In this document: one piece after another, positions 23,719-32,883 of the stretch | Numbering within the stretch: position 1 is the stretch's first letter | How the letters are laid out: every line of letters begins with the position of its first letter | DNA from: JBCBKU01 sp038521345 | GTDB taxonomy: Bacteria; Pseudomonadota; Alphaproteobacteria; Rhodobacterales; Rhodobacteraceae | DNA length: 34,604 bases | Direction: 5' to 3' | Assembly (NCBI GenBank): GCA_038521345.1 | Contig: JBCBKU010000027.1 | Coordinates: 1-34,604 of the forward strand | The notes under the pieces: generated by a model | The model's database searches: none | What the model was told of the DNA's origin: nothing | What the model saw: the letters and a program-made list of their open reading frames with translations, nothing else | Position numbers and translations under genes: made by a program

Positions 23719-23741
23719 ACGGGCCGGCATTGCCGGCCCGT
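23719..23741 (+). terminator. Terminator between the unrecognised gene and tRNA-Trp
   Basis: A perfect 10-bp stem (ACGGGCCGGC with its complement) and a 3-nt loop begin 21 nt after the stop codon. On the plus strand it is followed by CGTCGTTTTATT; on the minus strand it also lies just after the tRNA gene. Confidence 0.8.
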
Positions 23742-23760
23742 CGTCGTTTTATTCTTGACC

Positions 23761-23836
23761 TGGCAGGGGCGGAGGGGCTCGAACCCCCGACCCTCGGTTT
23801 TGGAGACCGATGCTCTACCAACTGAGCTACACCCCT
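23761..23836 (-). tRNA. tRNA-Trp (anticodon CCA)
   Basis: The 76-nt cloverleaf on the minus strand has a 7-bp acceptor stem (AGGGGTG with its partner), D-arm GCTCAGTTGGTAGAGC, anticodon stem TCGGT/ACCGA around CTCCAAA with anticodon CCA, T-arm with GGTTCGAGCC, and an encoded 3' CCA. It precedes secE-nusG in the transcription direction, a common bacterial order. Confidence 0.97.
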
Positions 23837-24117
23837 AAGGCCGCCCGTGAGGTACGCGAGCATCGGCGGTTTGACAAGTCTCGAAGCCACCAACCCTGGT
23901 CATGGCTTTGACCCCGCTAGATGCATCGAATCGAACCGGGTCCGATCTGCGCTTGTCAGGCTCCTCGGCCGCTCGGATCGAGCCGTTCACGCCGCCGTGT
24001 GCAGACGTGACGCCCGGCAGGGTCCGCGAACCCGCCGAAGACCCGGATTGCACGCGCAGTTGAATGTTCTGTGATCGGTCGCGCCGCTACCCTTGGATCA
24101 GGAAAAGGAGCCCTCCG

Positions 24118-24651
24118 ATGACCCAATCCGATCTGAACAGGCGCGCGTTTATGGGGGGAACGGCGGTTGCCGCTCTTGCCGTCGCCGACACCCAGCGCGC
24201 CATTGCATCCAATGACACCGCCGTCGACAACGAAGAATTCGTCTACGAGATTACAAGGACAGATGCCGAGTGGCGTGAGCGCCTGACCGAGGCCGAGTTC
24301 GACATCCTTCGTGGCGGCGCTACCGAGGCCCGGTTCACAAGCCCCTTCGTCGAGCAGACGACCGAAGGCTCGTACAGTTGCAAGGGCTGCGATCTCACGT
24401 TGTACGATAGCCTCTGGAAGGTCCAACTCGACATCGGTTGGGTCTTCTTCCGGCATTCAGAGCCCAAGTCGGTCCTGACCGGGATCGATGGGGAGCCCTT
24501 TGTGGATGGCGTGGACATCCGGAACATCGTTCAGATGTCGGTGGAGTGCCGGCGCTGTGGATCCCATCTGGGCCACATCGTCCATGCGCAAGGCGAACTC
24601 GTCCACTGCATCAACGGCACAAGTCTAACTTTCCGCGCGGCCGAAGCCTAG
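24118..24651 (+). CDS. Exported MsrB-like methionine sulfoxide reductase
   Basis: This 177-residue protein starts MTQSDLNRRAFMGG at the ATG with AAGGAG 7 nt upstream. The RRAFMGGTAVAALAV leader is of twin-arginine type, suggesting export. The MsrB fold follows: zinc cysteines Cys88 and Cys91 (SCKGC) and Cys144 and Cys147 (CRRCGSHLGH), and the catalytic cysteine Cys164 in VHCINGTSL. The usual GWPSF substrate motif is replaced by GWVFF at 107-111, so substrate or partner may differ. MsrB reduces the R-form of methionine sulfoxide. No reductase partner is adjacent. Confidence 0.85.
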   Translation: MTQSDLNRRAFMGGTAVAALAVADTQRAIASNDTAVDNEEFVYEITRTDAEWRERLTEAEFDILRGGATEARFTSPFVEQTTEGSYSCKGCDLTLYDSLWKVQLDIGWVFFRHSEPKSVLTGIDGEPFVDGVDIRNIVQMSVECRRCGSHLGHIVHAQGELVHCINGTSLTFRAAEA

Positions 24652-24725
24652 GGTACGGCGCGCGCGTCCGGAACCGTCACTGCGAACCGCAGCACGCGTC
24701 ATATCGAGTGTCCGCGACGGTGTCT

Positions 24726-24751
24726 GAGCCGGTCCCTTTTGGGGCCGGCTC
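24726..24751 (+). terminator. Terminator after the MsrB-like gene
   Basis: An 11-bp stem (one G-T pair) with a TTTT loop, followed by TTTCCGTTCC, 74 nt after the stop codon. Confidence 0.75.
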
Positions 24752-25133
24752 TTTCCGTTCCAGGCCTTAGAGCCGGCAGCAGCGTCTCAGAAACAGGAAA
24801 AAGCCGCTCGCGACTGGTTCACGACAAGTTAAACCCTGCGAAATATCGCCTTGCCTCCACGAAGAACCCACCATCCGGGTCTTGCAAGCGACCATAGGTA
24901 AACAGCACGGTGAACAGGGTGAAACAGAAAATCGCCTAGAATCTGGGGGGTCCGTAAGTATTTTACAAATATATGAAAATTTTGATCACGGGCACTTCAC
25001 GGCACTTCTTGGTCAAGTCAAAGACGCGTGAGGCTGCGTGAGCCGTTTTGTGTTTTAACAGCGCGCATTTGACCCGGCATATCGAAAGCGTCCGGGGCGC
25101 ATCCGGACACTTCGCAAACGAAAGGACTTCGAT
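24752..25133. other. Intergenic region, AT-rich patch with short repeat
   Basis: No gene is seen in these 382 nt. A locally AT-rich segment (about 24955-24985) is followed by GGCACTTC repeated at 24991-24998 and 25001-25008, one helical turn apart, a possible regulator site. A weak promoter candidate and a small leader hairpin precede the next gene. Confidence 0.5.
25055..25083 (+). promoter_or_regulatory. Candidate promoter of the small exported protein
   Basis: TTAACA and CATATC separated by 17 nt, 50 nt upstream of the ATG. The following leader contains a 6-bp hairpin (25090-25108, GTCCGG with CCGGAC). Confidence 0.35.
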
Positions 25134-25391
25134 ATGACAAAGACCATCCTTGCTGCTGCTACCGCCGCTCTTCTTACCGTTGGTGCCGTTCCGGCCGTCG
25201 CCATGAACCAAGAGCACACCATGCTCGTCGGCGCCGTCTTCAACGAACTGTCGCGCCTCGGCGTCGACACGTCGGGCATCAACGATCTGACGCTTGGCCA
25301 GATCGCCGAACTGAAGTCGATCCTCTCGGGCGACAGCATGTCGGAAGCCCAGCAGCGTTCGGCCGTCGAAGCCGTGCTCTCGGGCAGCTAA
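25134..25391 (+). CDS. Small exported protein of unknown function
   Basis: The precursor has 85 residues. Residues 1-23 (MTKTILAAATAALLTVGAVPAVA) are a clear Sec signal peptide with an AVA cleavage site. The mature part of 62 residues is helical and acidic, with GINDLTLGQIAELKSILSG and SEAQQRSAVEAVL. It has no cysteine and no known motif. AAAGGA lies 7 nt before the ATG, and a terminator follows, so it is a single-gene unit, probably periplasmic. I do not recognise the family. Confidence 0.85.
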   Translation: MTKTILAAATAALLTVGAVPAVAMNQEHTMLVGAVFNELSRLGVDTSGINDLTLGQIAELKSILSGDSMSEAQQRSAVEAVLSGS

Positions 25392-25416
25392 GGCTTCTAG
25401 CCGACCAAGCTTTAGG

Positions 25417-25439
25417 AAGGGCCGCATCGCGCGGCCCTT
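25417..25439 (+). terminator. Terminator after the small exported protein gene
   Basis: A perfect 9-bp stem (AAGGGCCGC with its complement), 5-nt loop, followed by TTCGCG. Confidence 0.7.
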
Positions 25440-25483
25440 TCGCGTATCTGGCGGCTTCGTTCGACCCGCGATACGCTTGTGCC

Positions 25484-26341
25484 ATGATACATGGCCCAAA
25501 CCGCCGCACCGATCCGTCCGAGTTGCGGGATCGCCCTTGGCGCAGCCTTTCGGACGCAGATCTAAGAACCGTGGAGCAGGTTCCGTCTATGCTTTCCCGT
25601 GAAGAACGCCAGATGTATCTCTGGCTCGCCGAAAACTGGGATGACGAAGACAACGCCTTGATCGACCTCGGCGCTTTCGTGGGCGGTGCCTCGGCATCTA
25701 TGGCCGAAGGCAGACGCCGCGCGGGGCGGACGGGTCGGGTCCACGCCTACGATCGCTTTGGCGCCGGCGAACAACTGAAAGAAGCGTTCCTCTATCCTTT
25801 GGGCGTAGCTCCTTTCGATGGGGTCGATATTCTTCCCCTTGCGCAACGCCTGCTGTCTCCCTGGGCGCCCAACGTGCAATTCCACAAGGGAGACATCGAG
25901 GACCAGACATGGAGGGGGGGCACCATCTCGGTCCTCGGGATCGATGCTGCCAAGAGCCCCGGTGCGCTCGACCGCATCGCCGAGATATTTTACCCGTCAC
26001 TGATCCCTGGCCGCTCAATCATCGTCCAGCAGGATTTTTTGCATTGGAAGGTGCCGTGGATCGCGGCACATATGCAGCGAATGCTGCACTGGTTCCGGCC
26101 GGTTGCTTGTTGCCCCGGGAACTCCGTCCTGTTCCTGTGCCAAGTGCTTGTCGACCACCATGCCCTTGAGGCCGGGCGTGTGGCGGCGCTCGATGATACG
26201 TGCTTTCTGAGGGATCTCCGGGCCATGCGCTCTACCCTCTCGGGGTTCGGGATCGACCGACGCGTCGCAAAACTGGCCGAATCCATGGCACTGAACCCCG
26301 GTATGCGCAGATCACGAGACTTTCACGTTCGACCGCCCTAA
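25484..26341 (+). CDS. Possible class I methyltransferase-like protein
   Basis: This 285-residue soluble protein has LIDLGAFVGGASASMAEG (60-76), which resembles the glycine-rich SAM-binding motif I, and GRVHAYDRFG (84-93) with Asp90 at the place of the motif II acidic residue. A further VLGIDAAKS follows. The fit is suggestive only; methyltransferases acting on sugars or secondary metabolites have a similar layout. No Shine-Dalgarno is evident before the ATG, so the start may differ. It stands alone, convergent with tuf over a shared terminator. Confidence 0.5.
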   Translation: MIHGPNRRTDPSELRDRPWRSLSDADLRTVEQVPSMLSREERQMYLWLAENWDDEDNALIDLGAFVGGASASMAEGRRRAGRTGRVHAYDRFGAGEQLKEAFLYPLGVAPFDGVDILPLAQRLLSPWAPNVQFHKGDIEDQTWRGGTISVLGIDAAKSPGALDRIAEIFYPSLIPGRSIIVQQDFLHWKVPWIAAHMQRMLHWFRPVACCPGNSVLFLCQVLVDHHALEAGRVAALDDTCFLRDLRAMRSTLSGFGIDRRVAKLAESMALNPGMRRSRDFHVRPP

Positions 26342-26349
26342 AAACGAAG

Positions 26350-26373
26350 ACAGGCGGCCCAGAGGCCGCCTGT
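26350..26373 (-). terminator. Bidirectional terminator after tuf
   Basis: A perfect 10-bp stem (ACAGGCGGCC with its complement) and a 4-nt loop. On the minus strand it is followed by CTTCGTTTTTAG, so it ends the tuf transcript. Confidence 0.8.
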
Positions 26374-26402
26374 GGCGTCGTCCCGTTACAGGGTCGTCGC
26401 GG

Positions 26403-27578
<1,176 letters not shown>

Positions 27579-27596
27579 CGGGGTCTTGCCTCTGAG

Positions 27597-27619
27597 AAAA
27601 CGGGGCCCCGGCGGGGCCC
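27597..27619 (-). terminator. Terminator-like hairpin in the tuf leader
   Basis: On the minus strand a 7-bp stem GGGCCCC/GGGGCCC with a 3-nt loop is followed by CGTTTTC. The T-run ends 18 nt from the tuf ATG, too close for a promoter between them, so tuf transcripts must pass it. It may also end the upstream lipoprotein transcript. Confidence 0.6.
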
Positions 27620-27637
27620 TCTGGTAGATTCCGCGGG

Positions 27638-27666
27638 GACGTAGCCACTGGGCGGCGGAAAATCAA
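27638..27666 (-). promoter_or_regulatory. Weak candidate promoter for tuf copy 2
   Basis: TTGATT (27661-27666) and TACGTC (27638-27643) with 17-nt spacing on the minus strand, overlapping the lipoprotein stop codon. The -10 match is poor. Confidence 0.3.
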
Positions 27667-28289
27667 GCGCCGGTTGCCGACGGCCGGGCTTCGGGACGGT
27701 CGCGTCCGCGTTCTGGAAGGACTTTGGGCGCGCGGACAACCCGAGGCCGGGCCGGGTCGGCCACAAACCAGCGATCAGCGGACCGTTCGAGCGCGCGTTC
27801 TGCAAGAATCGCAGCTTCGTTTGCAAGATTTGACAGTTGCTGGTCCGACGATTTCACGAGTCCCGAGGGTAAGAACGGTACGCCGGACATAAGACCTTCG
27901 AAAGCAATGACCCGGTCGTCACCAGAGGCGAAAGTGGAGCCGGTTTCTACATCCTGCACGCCGATATCCAGAATTAGGATAGATCGCGGCGACAAGAGAA
28001 GCGGTATCCCGGGCTGCGCGAGAACGTAGCTGCGCACATCGACTTCTACGACGTAAAGCCCGTCCCCGTCATAGGCGCGAAGCCTTTCGGTCAGAGACGA
28101 TCGCAAAGCGGCCTCAATGACCTCCGGTGCGACCTCTCGAGACAGCGGACCCATCGTCGCCGCGCTTGCATCCACCCGCACCTCGGCCAGACGAAAATCA
28201 CCGATTGGCGACGGCGTGCGCGAGGCCGACGTCGTGGTGCAGGCCGCACAAAACGCCAGCAGCCCAAGCACGGCCCAACGCAATTGCAA
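27663..28289 (-). CDS. Putative lipoprotein of unknown function
   Basis: This is about 208 residues. The N-terminus is hydrophobic (LRWAVLGLLAFCAACTTT) with Cys residues compatible with a lipoprotein signal peptide, though the lipobox is atypical. The mature part has FRLAEVRVDASAATMG and a conserved-looking SLTERLRAYDGDGLYVVEVDV, then a basic, proline-rich tail. No ATG is available: I favour the TTG at 28289, with a G-rich site (GGGGGGA) 9 nt upstream; a TTG at 28307 is also possible. It follows parC by 65 nt on the same strand. I do not recognise the family. Confidence 0.7.
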   Translation of the reverse strand: MQLRWAVLGLLAFCAACTTTSASRTPSPIGDFRLAEVRVDASAATMGPLSREVAPEVIEAALRSSLTERLRAYDGDGLYVVEVDVRSYVLAQPGIPLLLSPRSILILDIGVQDVETGSTFASGDDRVIAFEGLMSGVPFLPSGLVKSSDQQLSNLANEAAILAERALERSADRWFVADPARPRVVRAPKVLPERGRDRPEARPSATGA

Positions 28290-28354
28290 CGTTTCGGTTC
28301 CCCCCAACCTGATCGCGGCTGCCTAACTAAGTGGCAATAAAAAAGCAATCCGGG

Positions 28355-30658
28355 TCAGGTGAAACGGTTGTCCCGAGGGAAACCGCGCGGAGCCATACGG
28401 CCGGCACTCGCGCGTTTGGCAAACCATTCCTGAAGATCCGACTCTGTCCGGGTGCGACCCGCTGGATCGAGCCAGGACAGCCCATCGTCCAGCACAAACG
28501 TTCGCGCATCCGAAAGGCCGCCATCCTTGTACTTTTGCAGGCGCACGCCCTTGCCGCGTCCCATCTCGGGCAGTTCATCAATCGGAAAAACCAGTAATTT
28601 GCGATTCTCGCCGACGACCGCCACATGATCACCTTCGACGCGGCGACAGACCCGGGCGTCGACCGGTTCGCGCACATTCAACGCCTGTTTCCCCGAACGC
28701 GTTTGTGCCACGACTTCGTCCTCCGGCACCACAAAACCGTCACCCGCCGAAGACGCGATCAAAAGCTTCGAGCCGGGCCGATGGATGAAAAGCGCTACTA
28801 TGGCCGCCTCGTTCGGCAGATCGACCATGAGGCGGACGGGTTCGCCCATGCCGCGCCCGCCGGGAAGGTTGGCACCCGAGAGTGTGTAGAACCGGCCGTT
28901 CGAGCCGAAGACAAGGATCCGATCCGTCGTCTCGGCATGGAATATGAATCGCCCGGTATCGCCGTCCTTGAACTTCAGTTCTTGGTCGAGCGCTATGTGG
29001 CCCTTCAAGGCCCGGATCCAGCCCATCTCGGAGCAGACAACTGTAATTGGTTCGCGGTCGATCATCGCCTCTAGTGGCACGTCGGGCGCCTCGTCTGCCT
29101 CGGTCAAGACCGTGCGACGCGGACCGATCGGGTGGTCCTTGCCGAAGCGCGAGCGAGTTTCCTTCAGTTCGCTTGCGATCCGAGCCCATTGCAGCGCTTC
29201 TGAGCCGAGCAGATCTTCAAGCGATGCACGCTCTTCGAGAAGCGAGTCAAACTCGCGGCGCAACTCCATCTCTTCAAGACGTCGAAGAGAACGCAGGCGC
29301 ATGTTCAGGATCGCGTCAACCTGAACCTCTGAGAGTTCCCCTTCTCCCGTACCCGGACTCACATAGTCATCCTCGGACGTGGCCCGAACGTGCGCCTTCG
29401 ACCAATCCTCGCGCATGAGCGCGGTCTTTGGATCATCATCATAGCGGATGATGTCGATAACCCGGTCGAGGTTCAGGAAGGCGGTGATGAATCCCTCAAG
29501 CACCTCAAGGCGATGGTCGATCTTGCCAAGCCGGTAGCGCGACCGGCGCTGTAGCACCACGCGACGGTGATCAAGAAACGCACGAAGGACCTCTTTCAGC
29601 GAGCAGACCTTTGGCGTCACCCCGTCGATCAAAACATTCATATTGAGGCTGACTCGGACTTCCAGTTCGGTCGATCGGAACAGCATGCCCATCAGCACCT
29701 CAGCATCGACGTTCCGGGACCGGGGTTCGAGTACAATGCGGATATCCTCGGCACTCTCATCCCGAACATCGGCGAGAATTGGGACTTTCTTGGTCTGGAT
29801 CACCTCGGCGATCTTCTCGATCAGTTTCGATTTCTGAACCTGATAGGGAATCTCGGTTACGACGACCTGCCACTGACCGCGGCCCAGATCTTCGACCGCC
29901 CACTTGGCACGAAGCCGGAACGATCCGCGGCCCGTCCGATACGCTTCGGCAATGCTATCCTTGGGTTCAACCAGCAAGCCGGCAGTCGGGAAGTCGGGAC
30001 CCTGGACATAATTCAGCAGCGTGTCGTCGCGGGCGTCTGGCGTCTTGATCAGGTGCAGGCAAGCATCGATCAACTCACCGATATTGTGGGGCGGGATGTT
30101 GGTGGCCATGCCCACAGCAATTCCGGAAGCACCGTTGGCAAGCAGGTTCGGGTACGAGGCCGGCAGCACAGCCGGTTCCTGTAGTCTTCCATCGTAGTTG
30201 TCCCGAAAGTCGACTGCGTCTTCCTCGAGCCCTTCCAAAAGCGCCTCGGCGAACTCGGACATCCGCGCCTCGGTGTAGCGCGAGGCAGCAGGATTATCTC
30301 CGTCAATGTTGCCGAAGTTGCCCTGTCCGCCGACAAGCGGATATCGGATTACGAAATCCTGCGCGAGCCGTGCCATCGCATCGTAAATCGCTCCGTCACC
30401 ATGAGGATGAAAGTCACCCATCGTGTCGCCCGAGATCTTAGCAGATTTCAGGAACTTGCCATTGGAGGCAAGATTCAGCCGGCTCATGGCGTACAGGATG
30501 CGGCGATGGACGGGTTTGAGACCGTCGCGGGCATCGGGCAAAGCCCGGTGCATGATGGTGGAGAGCGCATAGGTCAGGTAGCGCTCGCCGATGGCCCGGC
30601 GGAGCGGTTCGGCCACCTCCTCGCCGCCCATCTTGGGGTCTTCGTCTGGTCCTGCCAT
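28355..30658 (-). CDS. parC: DNA topoisomerase IV subunit A
   Basis: ParC (767 residues) cleaves and rejoins DNA with ParE to separate daughter chromosomes. The catalytic tyrosine is Tyr128 in NPAASRYTEAR. The N-terminal breakage domain is followed by a C-terminal beta-propeller-like region with repeated blades (GRFIFHAETTDRILVFGSNG). The quinolone-determining segment reads HPHGDGAIYDA: Gly89 and Asp93 occupy the positions of E. coli Ser80 and Glu84. The ATG at 30658 has no clear Shine-Dalgarno. It is divergent from the SDR gene over only 47 nt. ParE is not in the window. Confidence 0.95.
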   Translation of the reverse strand: MAGPDEDPKMGGEEVAEPLRRAIGERYLTYALSTIMHRALPDARDGLKPVHRRILYAMSRLNLASNGKFLKSAKISGDTMGDFHPHGDGAIYDAMARLAQDFVIRYPLVGGQGNFGNIDGDNPAASRYTEARMSEFAEALLEGLEEDAVDFRDNYDGRLQEPAVLPASYPNLLANGASGIAVGMATNIPPHNIGELIDACLHLIKTPDARDDTLLNYVQGPDFPTAGLLVEPKDSIAEAYRTGRGSFRLRAKWAVEDLGRGQWQVVVTEIPYQVQKSKLIEKIAEVIQTKKVPILADVRDESAEDIRIVLEPRSRNVDAEVLMGMLFRSTELEVRVSLNMNVLIDGVTPKVCSLKEVLRAFLDHRRVVLQRRSRYRLGKIDHRLEVLEGFITAFLNLDRVIDIIRYDDDPKTALMREDWSKAHVRATSEDDYVSPGTGEGELSEVQVDAILNMRLRSLRRLEEMELRREFDSLLEERASLEDLLGSEALQWARIASELKETRSRFGKDHPIGPRRTVLTEADEAPDVPLEAMIDREPITVVCSEMGWIRALKGHIALDQELKFKDGDTGRFIFHAETTDRILVFGSNGRFYTLSGANLPGGRGMGEPVRLMVDLPNEAAIVALFIHRPGSKLLIASSAGDGFVVPEDEVVAQTRSGKQALNVREPVDARVCRRVEGDHVAVVGENRKLLVFPIDELPEMGRGKGVRLQKYKDGGLSDARTFVLDDGLSWLDPAGRTRTESDLQEWFAKRASAGRMAPRGFPRDNRFT

Positions 30659-30705
30659 AGATGGTGTGATAGCTGCCGCGCTGCGGCACGGCAAGGCGGG
30701 ACGGT

Positions 30706-31536
30706 ATGGCGCAACGAAGCATTTTGATTACCGGATGCTCGTCGGGCATCGGAGCCAACGCGGCGTGGGGTTTGCGCGATGCCGGGTGGAGGGTTTTCGC
30801 AAGCTGCCGGAAATCCGAAGATTGCGCCCGTTTGGCCGCGGATGGGTTTGAAAGCCCCCGGATCGATTATGAGGATGAAGGATCCATCAAAGCCGGGCTG
30901 GATGACGTGCTGGCCGCCACCGGGGGCACGCTTGATGCGCTGTTCAACAACGGAGCCTACGGGATCCCCGGCGCAGTCGAGGATCTGCCGACTGCCGCAC
31001 TCCGACAGAATTTCGAGGCCAACCTATTTGGCTGGCACGATCTAACGCGTCGGGTGATCCCTAAAATGCGCGCTCAGGGGCATGGGCGGATTGTCATGAA
31101 CTCGTCGGTTCTTGGCTTCGTTCCCTATCGCTGGAGGGCATCCTACGTGGCGACGAAGTACGCTCTGGAAGGGTTGACCGATGTTCTTCGATTGGAAATG
31201 GCGGATACTCCCATCCATGTGATCCTGATCGAACCCGGGCCGGTGACCTCGAAGATCCGACAGAACTCGATCCCGAATTTCGAGCGTTGGATTGACTGGG
31301 AGTCATCGGCCCGTCGCACAGAATACGAGAGCGGGCTCTTGAAGCGGCTCTATGAAGATCGCGGACCCGATCCTTTTGAACTGCCACCCGACGCAGTAAC
31401 GACAAAGCTCCTGCGCGCGCTGACCGCGGCGCGGCCCGCACCGCGATACTTCGTGACGAAACCCACCTACGTCATGAACGTCCTGCGAAGGATACTGCCG
31501 ACACGCGCCCTTGATCGCATCATACTCAAGGGCTAG
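30706..31536 (+). CDS. Short-chain dehydrogenase/reductase
   Basis: This 276-residue NAD(P)-dependent oxidoreductase of the classical SDR type has cofactor motif TGCSSGIG at 9-16, NNGAYG at 81-86, the catalytic serine in MNSSVLG (133/134), and Tyr147-x3-Lys151 (SYVATK). The substrate cannot be predicted. A C-terminal extension with basic residues follows the fold. It is divergent from parC; the next genes on the plus strand (HIG1-like protein, adenosyltransferase) begin 40 nt downstream. Confidence 0.93.
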   Translation: MAQRSILITGCSSGIGANAAWGLRDAGWRVFASCRKSEDCARLAADGFESPRIDYEDEGSIKAGLDDVLAATGGTLDALFNNGAYGIPGAVEDLPTAALRQNFEANLFGWHDLTRRVIPKMRAQGHGRIVMNSSVLGFVPYRWRASYVATKYALEGLTDVLRLEMADTPIHVILIEPGPVTSKIRQNSIPNFERWIDWESSARRTEYESGLLKRLYEDRGPDPFELPPDAVTTKLLRALTAARPAPRYFVTKPTYVMNVLRRILPTRALDRIILKG

Positions 31537-31576
31537 GTCGCCCGTTCAGGCGTACTCCGCGCCCGGGGACAGGTAC

Positions 31577-31783
31577 TTGGCCGACGATCCGCTTTTCATC
31601 ATCGCCGCACTCGCCGCGTTCGCGGTGCTGATCATCCTTGCCGTCGGGATCGGCGGCTTTGCCAAGGGCGGAGCGTTTAACGCCAAACACGGCAACAGGA
31701 TGATGCGCTGGCGCCTGATCGCCCAGGCTTTGGCGGTGGCCCTGATCATGCTGTTCATATTCATTCGCGACCGGGGGGCCTGA
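31577..31783 (+). CDS. Twin-transmembrane HIG1-domain-like protein
   Basis: This 68-residue protein has two membrane helices (DPLFIIAALAAFAVLIILAV and LIAQALAVALIMLFIFI) around a basic loop, GGAFNAKHGNRMMRWR. The RWRLIAQ stretch matches the RxRx3Q signature of HIG1-type proteins, which associate with respiratory complexes. I place the start at the TTG at 31577 (MADDPLFII), because it has GGGGA 7 nt upstream and avoids overlap with the SDR gene; an upstream ATG adds an implausible 22 residues. The stop is 3 nt before the adenosyltransferase start. Confidence 0.8.
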   Translation: MADDPLFIIAALAAFAVLIILAVGIGGFAKGGAFNAKHGNRMMRWRLIAQALAVALIMLFIFIRDRGA

Positions 31784-31786
31784 TCG

Positions 31787-32359
31787 ATGGTCGTTCTAAA
31801 CAAGATCTACACGAAGACCGGCGACGCCGGAGAGACCGCGCTTGGTAATGGCGCGCGTGTGGCCAAGCACAGCCTGCGTGTGACCTCATACGGGACGGTC
31901 GACGAGTTGAACGCCACGGTCGGGCTGGCTCGGCTTCACGCGTCCGGCGAGCGCGACACGCAGCTGGCCACGATCCAGAATGACCTCTTCGACATGGGCG
32001 CCGACCTCTGTCGTCCGGACATGGAACTCGACGCCGAGGCAGAGTACCCGCCGCTGCGCATGACACCCGACCAGACCTCTCGGCTCGAAACGGAAATCGA
32101 TGCGATGAACGCTCATCTTGAGCCGCTCCGTTCCTTTATCCTGCCGGGGGGCGACCCCTTGGCGGCGCACTTGCACCTCTGCCGAACCGTTGCACGACGC
32201 GCAGAGCGTCTGACAGTGGAACTTGCCACCATGGAGGCGATCAACGAAGCCGCGGTCACTTATCTGAACCGTTTGTCGGATTGGTTCTTTGTGGCCGCAA
32301 GGATGGCGAATAACGGAGGCAAGGACGACGTCCTTTGGGTGCCAGGAGCTAGCCGCTAG
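31787..32359 (+). CDS. Cob(I)alamin adenosyltransferase, PduO type
   Basis: This 190-residue enzyme transfers the adenosyl group of ATP to cob(I)alamin, making coenzyme B12. It has the PduO-type signatures KIYTKTGDAGETALGNG (ATP binding), RVTSYGTVDELNATVGLAR, RSFILPGGDPLAAHLHLCRT and the C-terminal YLNRLSDWFFVAAR. The length is usual. It is 3 nt after the HIG1-like gene and convergent with the VOC gene. No other cobalamin gene is in the window. Confidence 0.95.
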   Translation: MVVLNKIYTKTGDAGETALGNGARVAKHSLRVTSYGTVDELNATVGLARLHASGERDTQLATIQNDLFDMGADLCRPDMELDAEAEYPPLRMTPDQTSRLETEIDAMNAHLEPLRSFILPGGDPLAAHLHLCRTVARRAERLTVELATMEAINEAAVTYLNRLSDWFFVAARMANNGGKDDVLWVPGASR

Positions 32360-32368
32360 CGCAACGCG

Positions 32369-32743
32369 CTAGAACGTTCCGCTTGGCTCCCAAAGCTCAA
32401 TCCGGTTGCCCTCCGGGTCGTGAACCCACGCGAAGCTGCCATTCGGGTGCGGGGAAGTCGGATCCGGTTTGACCGGAACACCAGCGGCCTCAAGCTGGCG
32501 AGACATCGCCTCGAGATCGCGCACCCGAAAGTTCAACATGAAAGCCTGTTCTGGTCGCCCGAAATACTCGGTATCGGCGGCAAAGGGCGCGACCAAACAA
32601 GGCCCGCCATCGGAAGTCCAAATGGGCGTCTCGTAGTCTGTCGGCGGGACATCAATACCTAGTTGATCGCGATACCAAGCCGCCAACGCATTGGGATCCT
32701 TCGTCCGAATGAACACGCCGCCTAATCCAAGTACTTTCTCCAT
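32369..32743 (-). CDS. VOC-family (glyoxalase-like) protein
   Basis: This 124-residue protein has the vicinal-oxygen-chelate fold: GGVFIRTKDPNALAAWYRDQ at the N-terminus and VHDPEGNRIELWEPSG at the C-terminus, where the glutamate is a usual metal ligand. The reaction is unknown; the family includes glyoxalases, dioxygenases and resistance proteins. I choose the ATG at 32743 because GGAGGA lies 6 nt upstream; a GTG one codon earlier is less likely. It is divergent from etfB and convergent with the adenosyltransferase gene. Confidence 0.9.
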   Translation of the reverse strand: MEKVLGLGGVFIRTKDPNALAAWYRDQLGIDVPPTDYETPIWTSDGGPCLVAPFAADTEYFGRPEQAFMLNFRVRDLEAMSRQLEAAGVPVKPDPTSPHPNGSFAWVHDPEGNRIELWEPSGTF

Positions 32744-32883
32744 CACGCTTCCTCCAAAATGGCCAAGAACGCCGCGTCGCGGTGCGATTATGCGTCGTTT
32801 TTACACTGTCTCTCGCGGGTCGGGCGGGATAACTCTCTCGCGATGCAGGGAATTCAGGCCCTGAGCCAAGGGAGAGACGCGCG

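Noticed and set aside
22846..23730. A 294-residue version of SecE on the minus strand
   Set aside because: The family start and a GGAG site define a 65-residue SecE at 23043; the upstream extension is low-complexity and opposite another frame.
23871..23899. Plus-strand promoter with TTGACA upstream of the MsrB-like gene
   Set aside because: No -10 element at a usable distance (CCCTGG), and it is about 240 nt from the gene.
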